DNA of 35,300 nt from Thermoleophilia bacterium (GCA_014859345.1 JACUUL010000020.1:1-35300); one strand, 5' to 3'; positions 9,016 to 17,805 are shown, counted from the first letter of the stretch. The notes: a model not told the origin generated them from the sequence alone. Made by a program: numbers and translations.

Positions 9016-9088
9016 GTATATTCCTTTGCATAAAGCCCCTGCCAGCCTTCGGGATTATAGCAAACCTCCCCGGTCCAGGCCAGAGTTC

Positions 9089-10867
9089 CTAATGATTGCC
9101 GCTGCCGCGCTTCCAGTCCTCCCGCTTGGGAACTTCCACGTCCTCTTTCTTGTCTTCGTCCTTTAGTTCCGTGTCGATGCTGACCGGCTCATCGTCGATC
9201 ACTGAGCCATAGGCGCAAGTGCGGGTGACGCTGTCGATGCGCACCCGGTGGTCCTCGCCTACCATCTTGCCGCCCCCGGCGATGCTGACCACGTATCCGT
9301 CGATCTTGGAGATTGCGTCTGCGGGATTGTACATATGGGCCTCTTCGATCCTGAGGCGCACCTCGTCACCTTCGGCAACGGGCAGCGAGGCCCGCTGGAT
9401 GGCCTCGCGGCTGCCTTCGGCACTGATTTCGAAGGTGTCAATGGGGATGGTGTCCAAGCCCTCAAAACTGAAATACTTGCCGGTCTCTTCCTCGATCTCC
9501 CGCAGCTTGGTGCCACCCTGGCCGATGAGCATGGCCGCCACTTTGGGATGCACCTCCACCAGGAATGCCTCGCTAGGCGTTGTGGACGCCAGCCTGCGCA
9601 GCCGGCGCTCGATCTCCAGAGCCATGGTCTCCTCGGAGATGATCACCCCTTCGCCTTCGCAGGTGGGGCAGGTCTTGGTAAGGATGCCTCTCAAACCCTC
9701 GGTGACATTCTGCCGGGTCATCTCCACCAGTCCCAGCGGAGATAGCTCGACGATGTATGTTTTGGTGCGGTCGGTTTCCAGCTCCTCGCCCAGGGTGTCC
9801 AGCACCAGCTGGCGGTTGCGAGGACGCGCCATATCGATGAAGTCGATGATGATGATGCCGCCGATGTCCCTGAGCCGCAGCTGCCGGACGACCTCCTTGC
9901 AGGCCTCGATGTTGGTCTTGACGATGGTGTCTTCAAGGCGGGTGCGGCCAACGTACCGGCCCGTGTTGACGTCGATAATGGTCAGAGCTTCTGTGTGCTC
10001 GATGATGAGATAGCCTCCGCTGGGCAGGTCGACCCGCCTGTGCAGGGCTTTCTTGATCTCTTCATCTACGCCGTAGGTCTCGAGGAGGGGCTTGCTGCCC
10101 TGGTACAGCTCCACCCGCTCGGCCAGCTGGGGCGTGGTCTTCTTGATAAATGAGCGGATCTTGTCATATTCCCGCTGGGTGTCGACCAGAACGCGCTCGA
10201 AAGTGTCGTTGAAGATATCACGCACGACCTTGAGCGATACCTCGGCCTCTGAATAAAGCAGGGACGGCGACGACGCGTTCTTGTCGCGCCCTTTGACTGT
10301 CTGCCACATCTTCTCCAGAAATTTTAGATCGGCCATCAATTCTTTCTTGGTGGCTCCCTCAGCGGCGGTGCGGACGATCAGCCCGGCTCCCTGTACCTTT
10401 AGTTCGCGGCAGAGTTGCCTTAATCGCTGGCGCTCTTCCTCCTCCAGCCGCCGCGAGACACCCACTCCGTCGCCTTCGGGAACATAGACCAGGAAGCGGC
10501 CCGGAATGGAAAGCTGGGTAGTCAGGCGGGCGCCCTTGGTGCCCATAGGATCCTTGACGATCTGCACCAAAATCTCCTGGCCGGACCGGAGCATCTGGGT
10601 GATTTTCTTTGGCCGTTTGTCCGGGTCTTCGTGGACCATGACCTCCTCCACATAGAGGAAGCCGTTCTTTTCCAGCCCTATGTCCACGAAGGCGGCTTCC
10701 ATCCCGGGGAGGACGTTTTCCACTTTGCCCTTGTAAATATTGCCCGCGAGAGGCCGGCGCCCCTTGCGTTCCACATAAATCTCGCAGAGCCTTCCCTGCT
10801 CAAGCACCGCTACCTTGAGCTCATTGGGCTCCGCGCTCACCAGAATCTGCTTGGCGCGGGTAGCCAT
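9089..10867 (-). CDS. rng: Ribonuclease E/G with KH-like and TRAM-like C-terminal domains
   Basis: An endoribonuclease for rRNA maturation and mRNA decay. The order is: S1 RNA-binding region (about 36-120), RNase H-like and DNase I-like catalytic core with D299 (IIDVNTG) and D342 (IIIIDFIDM) as metal ligands, and the zinc-link CPTC at 400-403 that joins subunits. Beyond this core the protein has a GQGGTKLREIEEETG segment (449-463) resembling a KH or R3H-type nucleic-acid fold, then a stretch at about 498-557 (DGYVVSIAGGGKMVGEDHRVRI within it) resembling a TRAM RNA-binding domain, and a short acidic/basic end. It lacks the long disordered RNase E scaffold, so it is closer to RNase G in plan. 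The ATG at 10867 is preceded by an AAAGG about 17 bases away, so the ribosome binding site is weak. Confidence 0.94.
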   Translation of the reverse strand: MATRAKQILVSAEPNELKVAVLEQGRLCEIYVERKGRRPLAGNIYKGKVENVLPGMEAAFVDIGLEKNGFLYVEEVMVHEDPDKRPKKITQMLRSGQEILVQIVKDPMGTKGARLTTQLSIPGRFLVYVPEGDGVGVSRRLEEEERQRLRQLCRELKVQGAGLIVRTAAEGATKKELMADLKFLEKMWQTVKGRDKNASSPSLLYSEAEVSLKVVRDIFNDTFERVLVDTQREYDKIRSFIKKTTPQLAERVELYQGSKPLLETYGVDEEIKKALHRRVDLPSGGYLIIEHTEALTIIDVNTGRYVGRTRLEDTIVKTNIEACKEVVRQLRLRDIGGIIIIDFIDMARPRNRQLVLDTLGEELETDRTKTYIVELSPLGLVEMTRQNVTEGLRGILTKTCPTCEGEGVIISEETMALEIERRLRRLASTTPSEAFLVEVHPKVAAMLIGQGGTKLREIEEETGKYFSFEGLDTIPIDTFEISAEGSREAIQRASLPVAEGDEVRLRIEEAHMYNPADAISKIDGYVVSIAGGGKMVGEDHRVRIDSVTRTCAYGSVIDDEPVSIDTELKDEDKKEDVEVPKREDWKRGSGNH

Positions 10868-11216
10868 CAGTAATCAACTGCCTTTCGATCAAAATTTCGG
10901 GCCGGTTCATCCTTTAAACCTGGCCTTGAAAGCTCCGGCTCTCCGGGAAAAGCCGAAAAGCCCAAAATTGTAAAAAATTAATTCCTGGTGACCGGCGACC
11001 GCGCCTTGCTAATGCCCGATCATCCGGGAAAGTACCTGGGGGAATCGGAATCGGCCTCTTCTGCGACAGTCCCTTCGTTAATTATATCCTTATTTTGTTC
11101 CGGACGGGTTATCCCGAAACCTAAAACGAACCATTGCCGGGGCGGGCCGGCCTCCCGGCAAGGGGCCCGGCGCCGTCGGGGCTCGTGGGCGCCCTGCGCC
11201 CGTAAAGGCGCCGGTT
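10868..11216. other. Leader and intergenic region upstream of the RNase E/G gene
   Basis: This 349-base gap has an AT-rich half near the RNase gene (several A/T runs, a TATAAT on the minus strand at about 11080-11086 and a TACAAT at about 10970) and a very GC-rich half near the DUF2344 stop. Neither -10-like box has a good -35 at 16-18 bases. The long untranslated leader is in keeping with the self-regulated leaders known for RNase E genes, but nothing specific is recognised. Confidence 0.45.
11134..11161 (-). terminator. GC-rich hairpin after the DUF2344 gene, possible terminator
   Basis: An 8-base perfect stem, TTGCCGGG with CCCGGCAA, encloses a 12-base loop that itself contains GGCCGGCC. 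On the minus strand it is followed by a loosely T-rich stretch (TGGTTCGTTTTAGGTTT) rather than a clean U-tract. It would separate the elongasome/radical SAM transcript from the RNase gene if it works. Confidence 0.35.
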
Positions 11217-11918
11217 TTACTCGGCGCCGCGACGCTGGGCCAGCCCGCCCCGCCAGGCAGGCGCAGGCCGCTGTTCCTCGCCTAAAACGATGCCGGTCCG
11301 TACTGTTCTGGATACCTCGAGTTCCTTGCTGCCCAGGATCCTGAGCGCCTCAATGATCTCTTCCGGGCGTCCGGTCCCGCCGGCTGTGACCCGCATGTCA
11401 AAAACTATTCCGCGACCCCGGTCATCCAGATCAACATGAGGAACATACTTCCTGATATCTATTTCCTTGTCTCCCTTTGGGCGCCTCCGGAGAATGACCA
11501 GCGGATCACGGATGGCATTGTACTCGTGCATGGCCCTTGTATAATCCCCAGGCGGATTTTCCAGCTCAATCCGGTAACTTACTGATTCGACACGGGAGGC
11601 CGCCTTGCTGCGTCCATAAACCGGGCCCACGGATTTGAACCCGATACCCTCCGGAAGCTGCTTGCTGATCTTTCTGGCCAGGTCCGTCAACGGCGCCCGC
11701 TGGCGCAGGGAGAACTCGCAGATCTCGTCCTCGCCTTCCACACCGACGCCGAGAGGCATCGCCAGGCTGAGAATGGGCTTTGGCCTCATCCCTTCGGTAA
11801 AAGCCAGGTCATAACCGGCCCGCCTTATGGCGCGCACCAGAAGGCTCACGGTATCCAGATGGGCAATGAACCTGGCCCGTCCTGTCTTGGAGAACCGCAT
11901 CTGGTAATTGAATTTCAT
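11217..11918 (-). CDS. DUF2344 / TIGR03936-type radical SAM-associated protein
   Basis: A 233-residue protein of the family that is encoded beside, or fused to, TIGR03960-type radical SAM proteins; its biochemical function is not established. The family start is clear (YQMRFSKTGRARFIAHLD followed by the L-V-R-A-I-R-R-A helix), as is the segment with MRPKPILSLAMPLGVGVEG that includes a GEDE end. The C-terminus is an Arg/Ala-rich tail. The ATG at 11918 has a GAAAGG ribosome binding site. It follows the radical SAM gene after 108 bases. Because RNase E/G and L21 follow, a link to rRNA or ribosome modification has often been guessed for this neighbourhood; I see no direct evidence. Confidence 0.85.
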   Translation of the reverse strand: MKFNYQMRFSKTGRARFIAHLDTVSLLVRAIRRAGYDLAFTEGMRPKPILSLAMPLGVGVEGEDEICEFSLRQRAPLTDLARKISKQLPEGIGFKSVGPVYGRSKAASRVESVSYRIELENPPGDYTRAMHEYNAIRDPLVILRRRPKGDKEIDIRKYVPHVDLDDRGRGIVFDMRVTAGGTGRPEEIIEALRILGSKELEVSRTVRTGIVLGEEQRPAPAWRGGLAQRRGAE

Positions 11919-12026
11919 ATATGACCTTTCTGGGATTTGAGGAGCCGGCCCGGTCCTCTGATCCGTTGTCGATCAAGCTCAGGCATTTTCCCTGTGTCGC
12001 CGCATCTGCGCTCCAAGACGCGGCTA

Positions 12027-13748
12027 TCAGGAACCGACACGCATGTCGATCTCTCCATCGCAAACACCGCAGATGGCGCATTCGGCCCAGCGGCAGTCAG
12101 GCGTAATCTGTGCCCGATACGCCTTTTCTTTCTCCTCGAGCAGAAACTCTCTGGATATCCTGGAGTCGATGCTGTCCCATGGCAGCGGTTCATCCACCGG
12201 GAAACCGCGAGCGGCCTGCTGTTCCACCGTGGTGCCGACGGCGGCGAAGCCCTTTTCCCAGGCGGAGAAATCGAAATGCTCGGTCCAGTCATCGAAACGG
12301 GCGCCAGCCCGCCACGCGGTTTCGATGGCCAGGGAAGTTTCTGCCGTCCCCCGGGCCATCGCCCCTTCCACAAGGCTGGGCTCGATATCGTGCATCGACA
12401 GCTTGATCTGCTTGCGGGGCATGTTCTTTTTGAGAAACTCTTGTTTCTGCGCCAGTTGCGCCCGCGTATTCATCCCCTCCCATTGAAACGGCGTGTGCGG
12501 CTTGGGGATGAACGAAGCCACGCTCACGTTTATCTGAACCCGCCCCGGATTGCGTGTCGCTTTTCTGCCAATGGAACGGGCCATGGCGGCGATATCGACG
12601 ATACCCTGAAGATCGGCTTCGGTTTCGGTTGGCAGCCCGATCATGAAATACAGCTTCACGGTCGTCGCGCCGCCCGAGAAAGCTTCATTCAGAGCCTTTT
12701 TTATGTCCTCATCCGATACCTGCTTGTTGATGACATCGCGAAGCCTCTGGCTGCCCGCCTCGGGAGCGAGGGTGATGGAACCACCCCGTGAGCGCGTCAA
12801 TCTGAGCAACCGGATTGATTCCGGATCAACCCGCAAGGAAGGGAGCGAAACAGTAAGGGAAGGCTGCTTCTCCGCCAGTTCCCGCAGAATTTCCTGGATG
12901 CCGCTGTGGTCGGTCGCTGACAGCGAGCTAAGCGATGCCTCTTCGTATCCGGTCCGGACGATCATTTCTGTTATGCCACTGCAGACATCACCAGTCCCCC
13001 TCTCCCGGACCGGCCGGTACCATATACCCGCCATGCAGAAGCGGCAGCCTCGGGTACAGCCGCGCTTTATCTCCACCGTAGCCCGGTCGTGCACAGAATG
13101 CATGGAAGGAATAATGGGACTGAATGGGATGTTTCCGTATTCGAGGTCCGTGATGACAGCCCTGGCGACCGGAGCCGGAAATGCGGGCACATAAACGCCG
13201 TCAAGCGCCGCGAATCTCTCCAGGCGAAGAAGCCGTTTCTGGCCTTTGGTCTCTTCGCATAGCGACAGCACTTCTGATATGACCCGCTCGCCGTCACCGA
13301 TAATGAAGAAATCGAAGAAGGCCGCCACCGGATGGGGGTTGCTGGCGCAGGGGCCGCCCGCGAACACGAGCGGGTCGCGATCGCCGCGGTCCCGCCAATG
13401 AACCGGCACGCCGGCCAGATCCATCATCTCCAGAATATTGGTGTAATTGAGCTCATGCTGCAAAGTAATGCCCCAGAGGTCGGCATCGCGAACCGGTCTC
13501 CAGCTTTCCAGGGAGAAAAGGGGAACGTCCTCACGGCGCATGAGTTCCGCCAAATCCGGCCATGGACAATAGGCGCGCTCAGCCCAGCATCCCGAGCTGT
13601 TGTTGACCAGGGAATAAAGCAGTTGCACCGCCTGATTGGCCGTGCCGATCTCATAGACGTCAGGGTAGCTCAGAACCAGCCGGCATGTGTATTCTGCTTT
13701 GCTTACGCTGCCGACTTCGCCGCCAATGTAGCGCGCGGGCTTCTCCAC
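12027..13748 (-). CDS. B12-binding-type radical SAM protein, TIGR03960 family
   Basis: A radical SAM enzyme of unknown substrate. An N-terminal Rossmann-type region resembling cobalamin-binding domains (about 20-155) precedes the radical SAM barrel with the cluster motif C231-x3-C235-x2-C238 (GCTRGCRFC). The C-terminus carries further cysteines (C-R-W-A-E-C-A-I-C-G-V-C-D-G), usual in the family. The only standard start is GTG at 13748, giving MEKPARYIGGE, but that cuts off part of the usual N-terminal helix: the same frame continues upstream as K-K-I-E-S-L-L-E-R-V-E-K-P. An AGGAAG lies five bases before an in-frame ATC at 13805, which may be the true start. The upstream TAG at 13815 is also the stop of the preceding gene, in the same frame. 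Confidence 0.9.
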   Translation of the reverse strand: MEKPARYIGGEVGSVSKAEYTCRLVLSYPDVYEIGTANQAVQLLYSLVNNSSGCWAERAYCPWPDLAELMRREDVPLFSLESWRPVRDADLWGITLQHELNYTNILEMMDLAGVPVHWRDRGDRDPLVFAGGPCASNPHPVAAFFDFFIIGDGERVISEVLSLCEETKGQKRLLRLERFAALDGVYVPAFPAPVARAVITDLEYGNIPFSPIIPSMHSVHDRATVEIKRGCTRGCRFCMAGIWYRPVRERGTGDVCSGITEMIVRTGYEEASLSSLSATDHSGIQEILRELAEKQPSLTVSLPSLRVDPESIRLLRLTRSRGGSITLAPEAGSQRLRDVINKQVSDEDIKKALNEAFSGGATTVKLYFMIGLPTETEADLQGIVDIAAMARSIGRKATRNPGRVQINVSVASFIPKPHTPFQWEGMNTRAQLAQKQEFLKKNMPRKQIKLSMHDIEPSLVEGAMARGTAETSLAIETAWRAGARFDDWTEHFDFSAWEKGFAAVGTTVEQQAARGFPVDEPLPWDSIDSRISREFLLEEKEKAYRAQITPDCRWAECAICGVCDGEIDMRVGS

Positions 13749-13814
13749 TCTCTCGAGCAGTGATTCGATCTTTTTTGAATCGTGCCTCGTACCTGGTTCC
13801 TCGATAAGTTCTTC

Positions 13815-14720
13815 CTATCGGCGGCGCAGCCGCTTCAGTTTCTCAACTAGAGGCGCCAGCCGCGAGGGAGTAAGCCTCCGGGGACTGTCAAAATAAATCC
13901 TGGCGGTGCGGCCGATGGCCCTGGTACCGCCATAAGCCACCGATCCCTTGATGATCCACCCCGGTCCCGGCAGCAGAACCAGAGCCTGGCGAGCAATAGC
14001 CCGGAGGCCGAAACCGGCCCCCACGACCCCCAGCAGCTCCAGAGTTCGTTCCGCGCCAACATCCTCTCCGTGAGCGGCCGCCAGACGAAGCACCATCCGG
14101 GCCTCGTTGATTGTCATTACCGGCATATCGGCTCCGGGAATAATGAACAGGCAACCTATGACCGCATTTTGCCGGGCTGTCCTCCTGACGATCTGGCGGC
14201 ATGCCTCTTCCCTGAGAACCGGCAATCTGGCAGCAAGCGCTGCGGCCTGGTCTCCCGCCGCGTCCACCACGGCTTTCGCCAGCAGGTCGGCCGGCGGTGT
14301 GCCATCCATGGACATGCCCACCACCCGGCCGGGACCTACCCCGGGAAATGAAACCTCGATGCCGGGGGGGTTTTTCAGTACGACCACTACCGGCTTATCC
14401 GCCCGGGACAGGTCGGCAAACCAGCCTTTGAATTCGTCGCCTGTCAGCTCCTCGGCAGACGCCACGACCACAACCGCCGCCACTTTCTTGGAAAAGGCTT
14501 CGCGTGGTAAACCGGCATCGCCGTCCGGCACAATGCTCTTAACAGGAGCATGGGCGGGTCCCGCATCTTCCCACGACTCGACAGACAGGGCCTTTCGGGT
14601 TTTCTCGACGGCTTCGGCATCGGCCCCCGTCACCAACAGACGTGAAGGACCGTGAGCCAGTTCCCTGACTTCGCCCACCAGCGAAGCGACCTTCATGGGG
14701 CTAACCGGTAATTTGGGCAC
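13815..14720 (-). CDS. DUF697-like protein with an N-terminal Rossmann-like region
   Basis: Function unknown. The C-terminal half (about 180-285) resembles DUF697, the domain found at the end of some Era-like GTPases: a hydrophobic helix containing GCLFIIPGADMPVMTINEARMV-type residues, then glycine-rich amphipathic segments (LLGVVGAGFGLRA and IKGSVAYGGTRAIGRTA). The N-terminal half (20-150) alternates strands and helices and has VAAVVVVAS and KPVVVVLKNPPG, reminiscent of a G domain, but there is no P-loop or NKxD motif, so nucleotide binding is doubtful. The protein ends L-K-R-L-R-R-R. The GTG at 14720 has a GGAGG seven bases before it and overlaps rodA by 20 bases, so it is tightly co-expressed with the elongasome genes. 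Confidence 0.75.
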   Translation of the reverse strand: MPKLPVSPMKVASLVGEVRELAHGPSRLLVTGADAEAVEKTRKALSVESWEDAGPAHAPVKSIVPDGDAGLPREAFSKKVAAVVVVASAEELTGDEFKGWFADLSRADKPVVVVLKNPPGIEVSFPGVGPGRVVGMSMDGTPPADLLAKAVVDAAGDQAAALAARLPVLREEACRQIVRRTARQNAVIGCLFIIPGADMPVMTINEARMVLRLAAAHGEDVGAERTLELLGVVGAGFGLRAIARQALVLLPGPGWIIKGSVAYGGTRAIGRTARIYFDSPRRLTPSRLAPLVEKLKRLRRR

Positions 14721-15858
14721 GCCTGTACCTCCTGTCCGATATCAATTTACTACGTATATGGATGCTCTCCAGCAAACCGACGGCCAGCAGGTTGGCGACC
14801 ATCGCGCTCCCTCCGTAACTGAAAAAGGGCAAAGGAATGCCGGTGACCGGCATGATGCCGATCGTCATGCCAATGTTAACAAAAACCTGAAACAGCAACA
14901 TGCTGAGCACGCCTCCGGCCACGAGGCTGCCGAACAGATTGTCAGAGAGGATGCATATGCGCAGGGAGCGCCAGATCACCAGCATGTACAGGGAGAGGAG
15001 CACCGCGATGCCGATGAAACCGAGTTCCTCACCCAATACAGAGAATATGAAATCGGTGTGGTGCTCCGGCAGGAAATTCAGCTGGGTCTGTGTTCCCTGA
15101 TACAATCCTTTCCCGGTCATCATGCCGGACCCGATGGCGATCTTCGACTGCAGCAAGTGGTAACCGGCCCCGCCAGGATCCGTGTCAGGCTGCATGAAGA
15201 CCAGCAGCCGGTCTAGCTGGTAAGCCTTAAGCAACCGCAGGCCGGCCATCGGCAGGATTTTCAAAACAATGACGAGTCCCGCCGCCAATGTTGCACCGAT
15301 GACAGCAAAGTGAAGAAGCCGGGTTCCGTAAATGAATAAAATGGCCATGGTTACCGCGGCAAACACCAGCGCCGTGCCGATATCGGGCTGCAGGAAGACA
15401 AAGAAGACGGGTACAGCCGCGTACGCCAGCGATTTCAGGGTCGTGTGCGATTCCGGCTCCCGGGTGCGTTCGGAAAGAAGGGCGCTAAGGACCAGAATCA
15501 TGCCCACCTTGGCCAGCTCCGATGGCTGCAGGTTGAAGAAGCCCAGCGAAAGCCATCGCTGACCGCCCTTTGCTTCCGAGCCCAGAATGGAAACCAGAAG
15601 AATCAATACCATGACCACGGCGTACATGTGGATTCGGTAGTTGCGAAGGCCACGGTAATCGATCAATGCCGCCGCCGCCAGGATTGCGGCGCCGAGGACA
15701 GCCGCGATTATCTGCGTCTTCACGTAATAAAACGGGCTGGGAAGGTCAGGATCCGCATGAGTGGCGCTGTAGATGATCAGGCAGCCGTAAATGATCAGTC
15801 CCAGCACGCCGAGCAGCAGCGCGTAATCGAAGTGTCTGAAGTAATATCTTATTTCCAT
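14701..15858 (-). CDS. rodA: Peptidoglycan polymerase RodA (SEDS family)
   Basis: RodA is the integral-membrane glycosyltransferase that polymerises lipid II during side-wall elongation, working with a class B PBP and MreBCD. The 385 residues show about ten membrane helices. SEDS landmarks include GGQRWLSLGFFNLQPSELAK, the extracellular PEHHTDFIFSVLGEELG segment and the C-terminal GIPLPFFSYGGSAMVANL. The ATG at 15858 gives MEIRYYFRHFDYALL; no ribosome binding site is visible. It lies 48 bases after its partner PBP2 and overlaps the next gene by 20 bases. Confidence 0.97.
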   Translation of the reverse strand: MEIRYYFRHFDYALLLGVLGLIIYGCLIIYSATHADPDLPSPFYYVKTQIIAAVLGAAILAAAALIDYRGLRNYRIHMYAVVMVLILLVSILGSEAKGGQRWLSLGFFNLQPSELAKVGMILVLSALLSERTREPESHTTLKSLAYAAVPVFFVFLQPDIGTALVFAAVTMAILFIYGTRLLHFAVIGATLAAGLVIVLKILPMAGLRLLKAYQLDRLLVFMQPDTDPGGAGYHLLQSKIAIGSGMMTGKGLYQGTQTQLNFLPEHHTDFIFSVLGEELGFIGIAVLLSLYMLVIWRSLRICILSDNLFGSLVAGGVLSMLLFQVFVNIGMTIGIMPVTGIPLPFFSYGGSAMVANLLAVGLLESIHIRSKLISDRRYRRAQITG

Positions 15859-15906
15859 TGGGTTTGCATGTGCTGATTCAGTTGCCGAAAATGGGCCAAC
15901 TTTTGC

Positions 15907-17805
15907 TCATCCGCCCGGCGCCACGGCTGGCCCCGGGGGAGCCGCAAAGAAGGCCTCCAGTATCCTTCTGACCGTTGGGGCGGCCACCTTGCCGCCGCCG
16001 CCGCCCTGCTCGATCAGGACGACCACGACCACCTGGGGGTCCTCCACGGGCGCGTATGCCGCGAACCAGGCGTAATCTGTCTTGCCTGCGACTTCCGCAG
16101 TGCCTGTTTTGCCGGCCACGGGCATCGGAAAGCCCGCGAACGCATCACCCACAGTGGCGGCTCCCGGCCGGGCGGCGTCGACGAGGCCCTCCTGAATCGG
16201 TTTCAGATGCTCCATTGATATCGGCAGCTGAACTTTCTCATCAGGCTGGAGATCGGCCAGCATCCCGCTGGTGTATTTGTCCTCCACCCATAAGCCGACA
16301 TGGGGTTTGACCCATAGTCCGTCATTGGCGATTATCGAATAGGCGTTTGCTAACTGCAGGGGCGTGGCCAGCATGTCACCCTGGCCGATTGAGAGATTGA
16401 CACTGTCACCGGGAAGCCACATCTGATCGACTTCGGTCTCCCCGGCAAGCTCTTTCCATTCGGGGTCGGGCACCCTTCCCGTAGCCTCTCCAGGCAAGTC
16501 GATACCGGTCTGCCTTCCCATTCCCATTTCCCGGGCCCACCGCTGGATGCCCAGGTTGTCTGCCTGATAGAAACGGTATCCCACATTGTAAAAGTACGTG
16601 TCGCACGAGTCGACGATGGCTGAGTGCAAATCCTCCCGCCCGTGGACACCCCAGCATTTGAAGGGCTGGGAAAGCACATCCCACACGCCGGTGCAGACAA
16701 AATTGGTGAGCGGATTTATCATCCCCTCCTCCAGCCCGGCAATGGCTGTCACTACCTTGAAGGTGGAAGCCGGCGGGTATTGAGCGGACGTGACCCGGTT
16801 GAGCAGGGGGTCGTTGGCCCATTCACTGGTGAGCGACTGATATTCCTCGCTGCTTATGCCGCCTACCCACACCTTCGGATCATAGGACGGATAGCTCGCC
16901 ATGGCGTAGACCTCACCCGTCTTGGGATTCATGACCACCGCCGCGCCGCCGTTGGCTGCGGAAAAATTCTGGGAATGGGCCAGGTCAATTCCGGAGGCCA
17001 GGATTTCCTCAGCCTCTTTCTGAATGCGCATGTCAAGCGAAAGTATCACGTTGTTACCGGACTGCGCGGTGATGCTGCGCAGCTCGCGTTTGGGCCTGCC
17101 ACTGGCGTCGACTTCGACTTCGCGGCCGCCGTCGGCGCCTCTCAGATACCGGTCAAACTGATACTCGACCCCGTCCTTGCCAACGTCATCGCCGGCCTTT
17201 TGCCCCTCGAAATTAGGATCATCCAGATCCTGCTCGTCGATCTGCCCGACATGGCCCAGCAAATGCACGGCCTGTGTGCCGTTGGGATAATCCCTGAGAG
17301 GGAGCTTCTTGATGTCCACACCTGGAAAATAAAGAGGGATCCGCTCGATGATGAAGCTCTTCGTCTCGGGTGATATGTCCTTTTTGACCACCACGGATCG
17401 GTAGGTATCATTTTTGTGCAGTTCCAGCTGCTTGTATATGTCCTCAACCGGCATCCCGAGGGCCGCGCCCAGTTCCTCCAGCTCCTTCTGGGGATTCTCG
17501 AGAGCCGGCGGAAAGACGGTGACGGCCAGCCCGGCGCGGTTCTCCACCAGCGGCTGGCGGTTACGGTCGTAAACTATTCCGCGGGGAGCTTCCTCGGGGA
17601 TGTAACGGATGCGGTTATTCTCCGCCATGGCCACGTATTCCTCGCCTGATAGGATCTGCAGAAACCAGATACGGAAGATGAGAACGGCGAACAGCAGCAC
17701 AGCCACGGCGCCAAGGACGCCCACTCTGAGTGCCAGCGAAGGAGCTTTGCGCTCGTTATTTTTCCGGGAACCGTTACTCAGCAAAAAAGGCATGCATCCG
17801 CTCAC
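15907..17805 (-). CDS. mrdA: Penicillin-binding protein 2, elongation transpeptidase
   Basis: The class B transpeptidase of the rod complex, cross-linking new peptidoglycan in the periplasmic-side space. It has one N-terminal membrane helix (about 27-50), a dimerisation/pedestal region (PRGIVYDRNRQPLVEN near 74-89), and the transpeptidase domain with S347-T-F-K350 (active serine), S400-C-D402 in the SxN position (Asp instead of Asn, common in PBP2 proteins) and K566-T-G568. At 632 residues it is of normal length. The GTG at 17805 overlaps mreD by 32 bases; an ATG four codons further on (17793) is an alternative, and a GGGAGG lies 11 bases before that ATG. Confidence 0.96.
   Translation of the reverse strand: MSGCMPFLLSNGSRKNNERKAPSLALRVGVLGAVAVLLFAVLIFRIWFLQILSGEEYVAMAENNRIRYIPEEAPRGIVYDRNRQPLVENRAGLAVTVFPPALENPQKELEELGAALGMPVEDIYKQLELHKNDTYRSVVVKKDISPETKSFIIERIPLYFPGVDIKKLPLRDYPNGTQAVHLLGHVGQIDEQDLDDPNFEGQKAGDDVGKDGVEYQFDRYLRGADGGREVEVDASGRPKRELRSITAQSGNNVILSLDMRIQKEAEEILASGIDLAHSQNFSAANGGAAVVMNPKTGEVYAMASYPSYDPKVWVGGISSEEYQSLTSEWANDPLLNRVTSAQYPPASTFKVVTAIAGLEEGMINPLTNFVCTGVWDVLSQPFKCWGVHGREDLHSAIVDSCDTYFYNVGYRFYQADNLGIQRWAREMGMGRQTGIDLPGEATGRVPDPEWKELAGETEVDQMWLPGDSVNLSIGQGDMLATPLQLANAYSIIANDGLWVKPHVGLWVEDKYTSGMLADLQPDEKVQLPISMEHLKPIQEGLVDAARPGAATVGDAFAGFPMPVAGKTGTAEVAGKTDYAWFAAYAPVEDPQVVVVVLIEQGGGGGKVAAPTVRRILEAFFAAPPGPAVAPGG

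Noticed and set aside
13749-13817. Stop-codon readthrough fusing the DUF697-like protein to the radical SAM protein
   Set aside because: The two genes share a frame and are split by one TAG, but an AGGAAG at the right distance before ATC 13805 indicates a fresh start, and the two families are not known to be fused.
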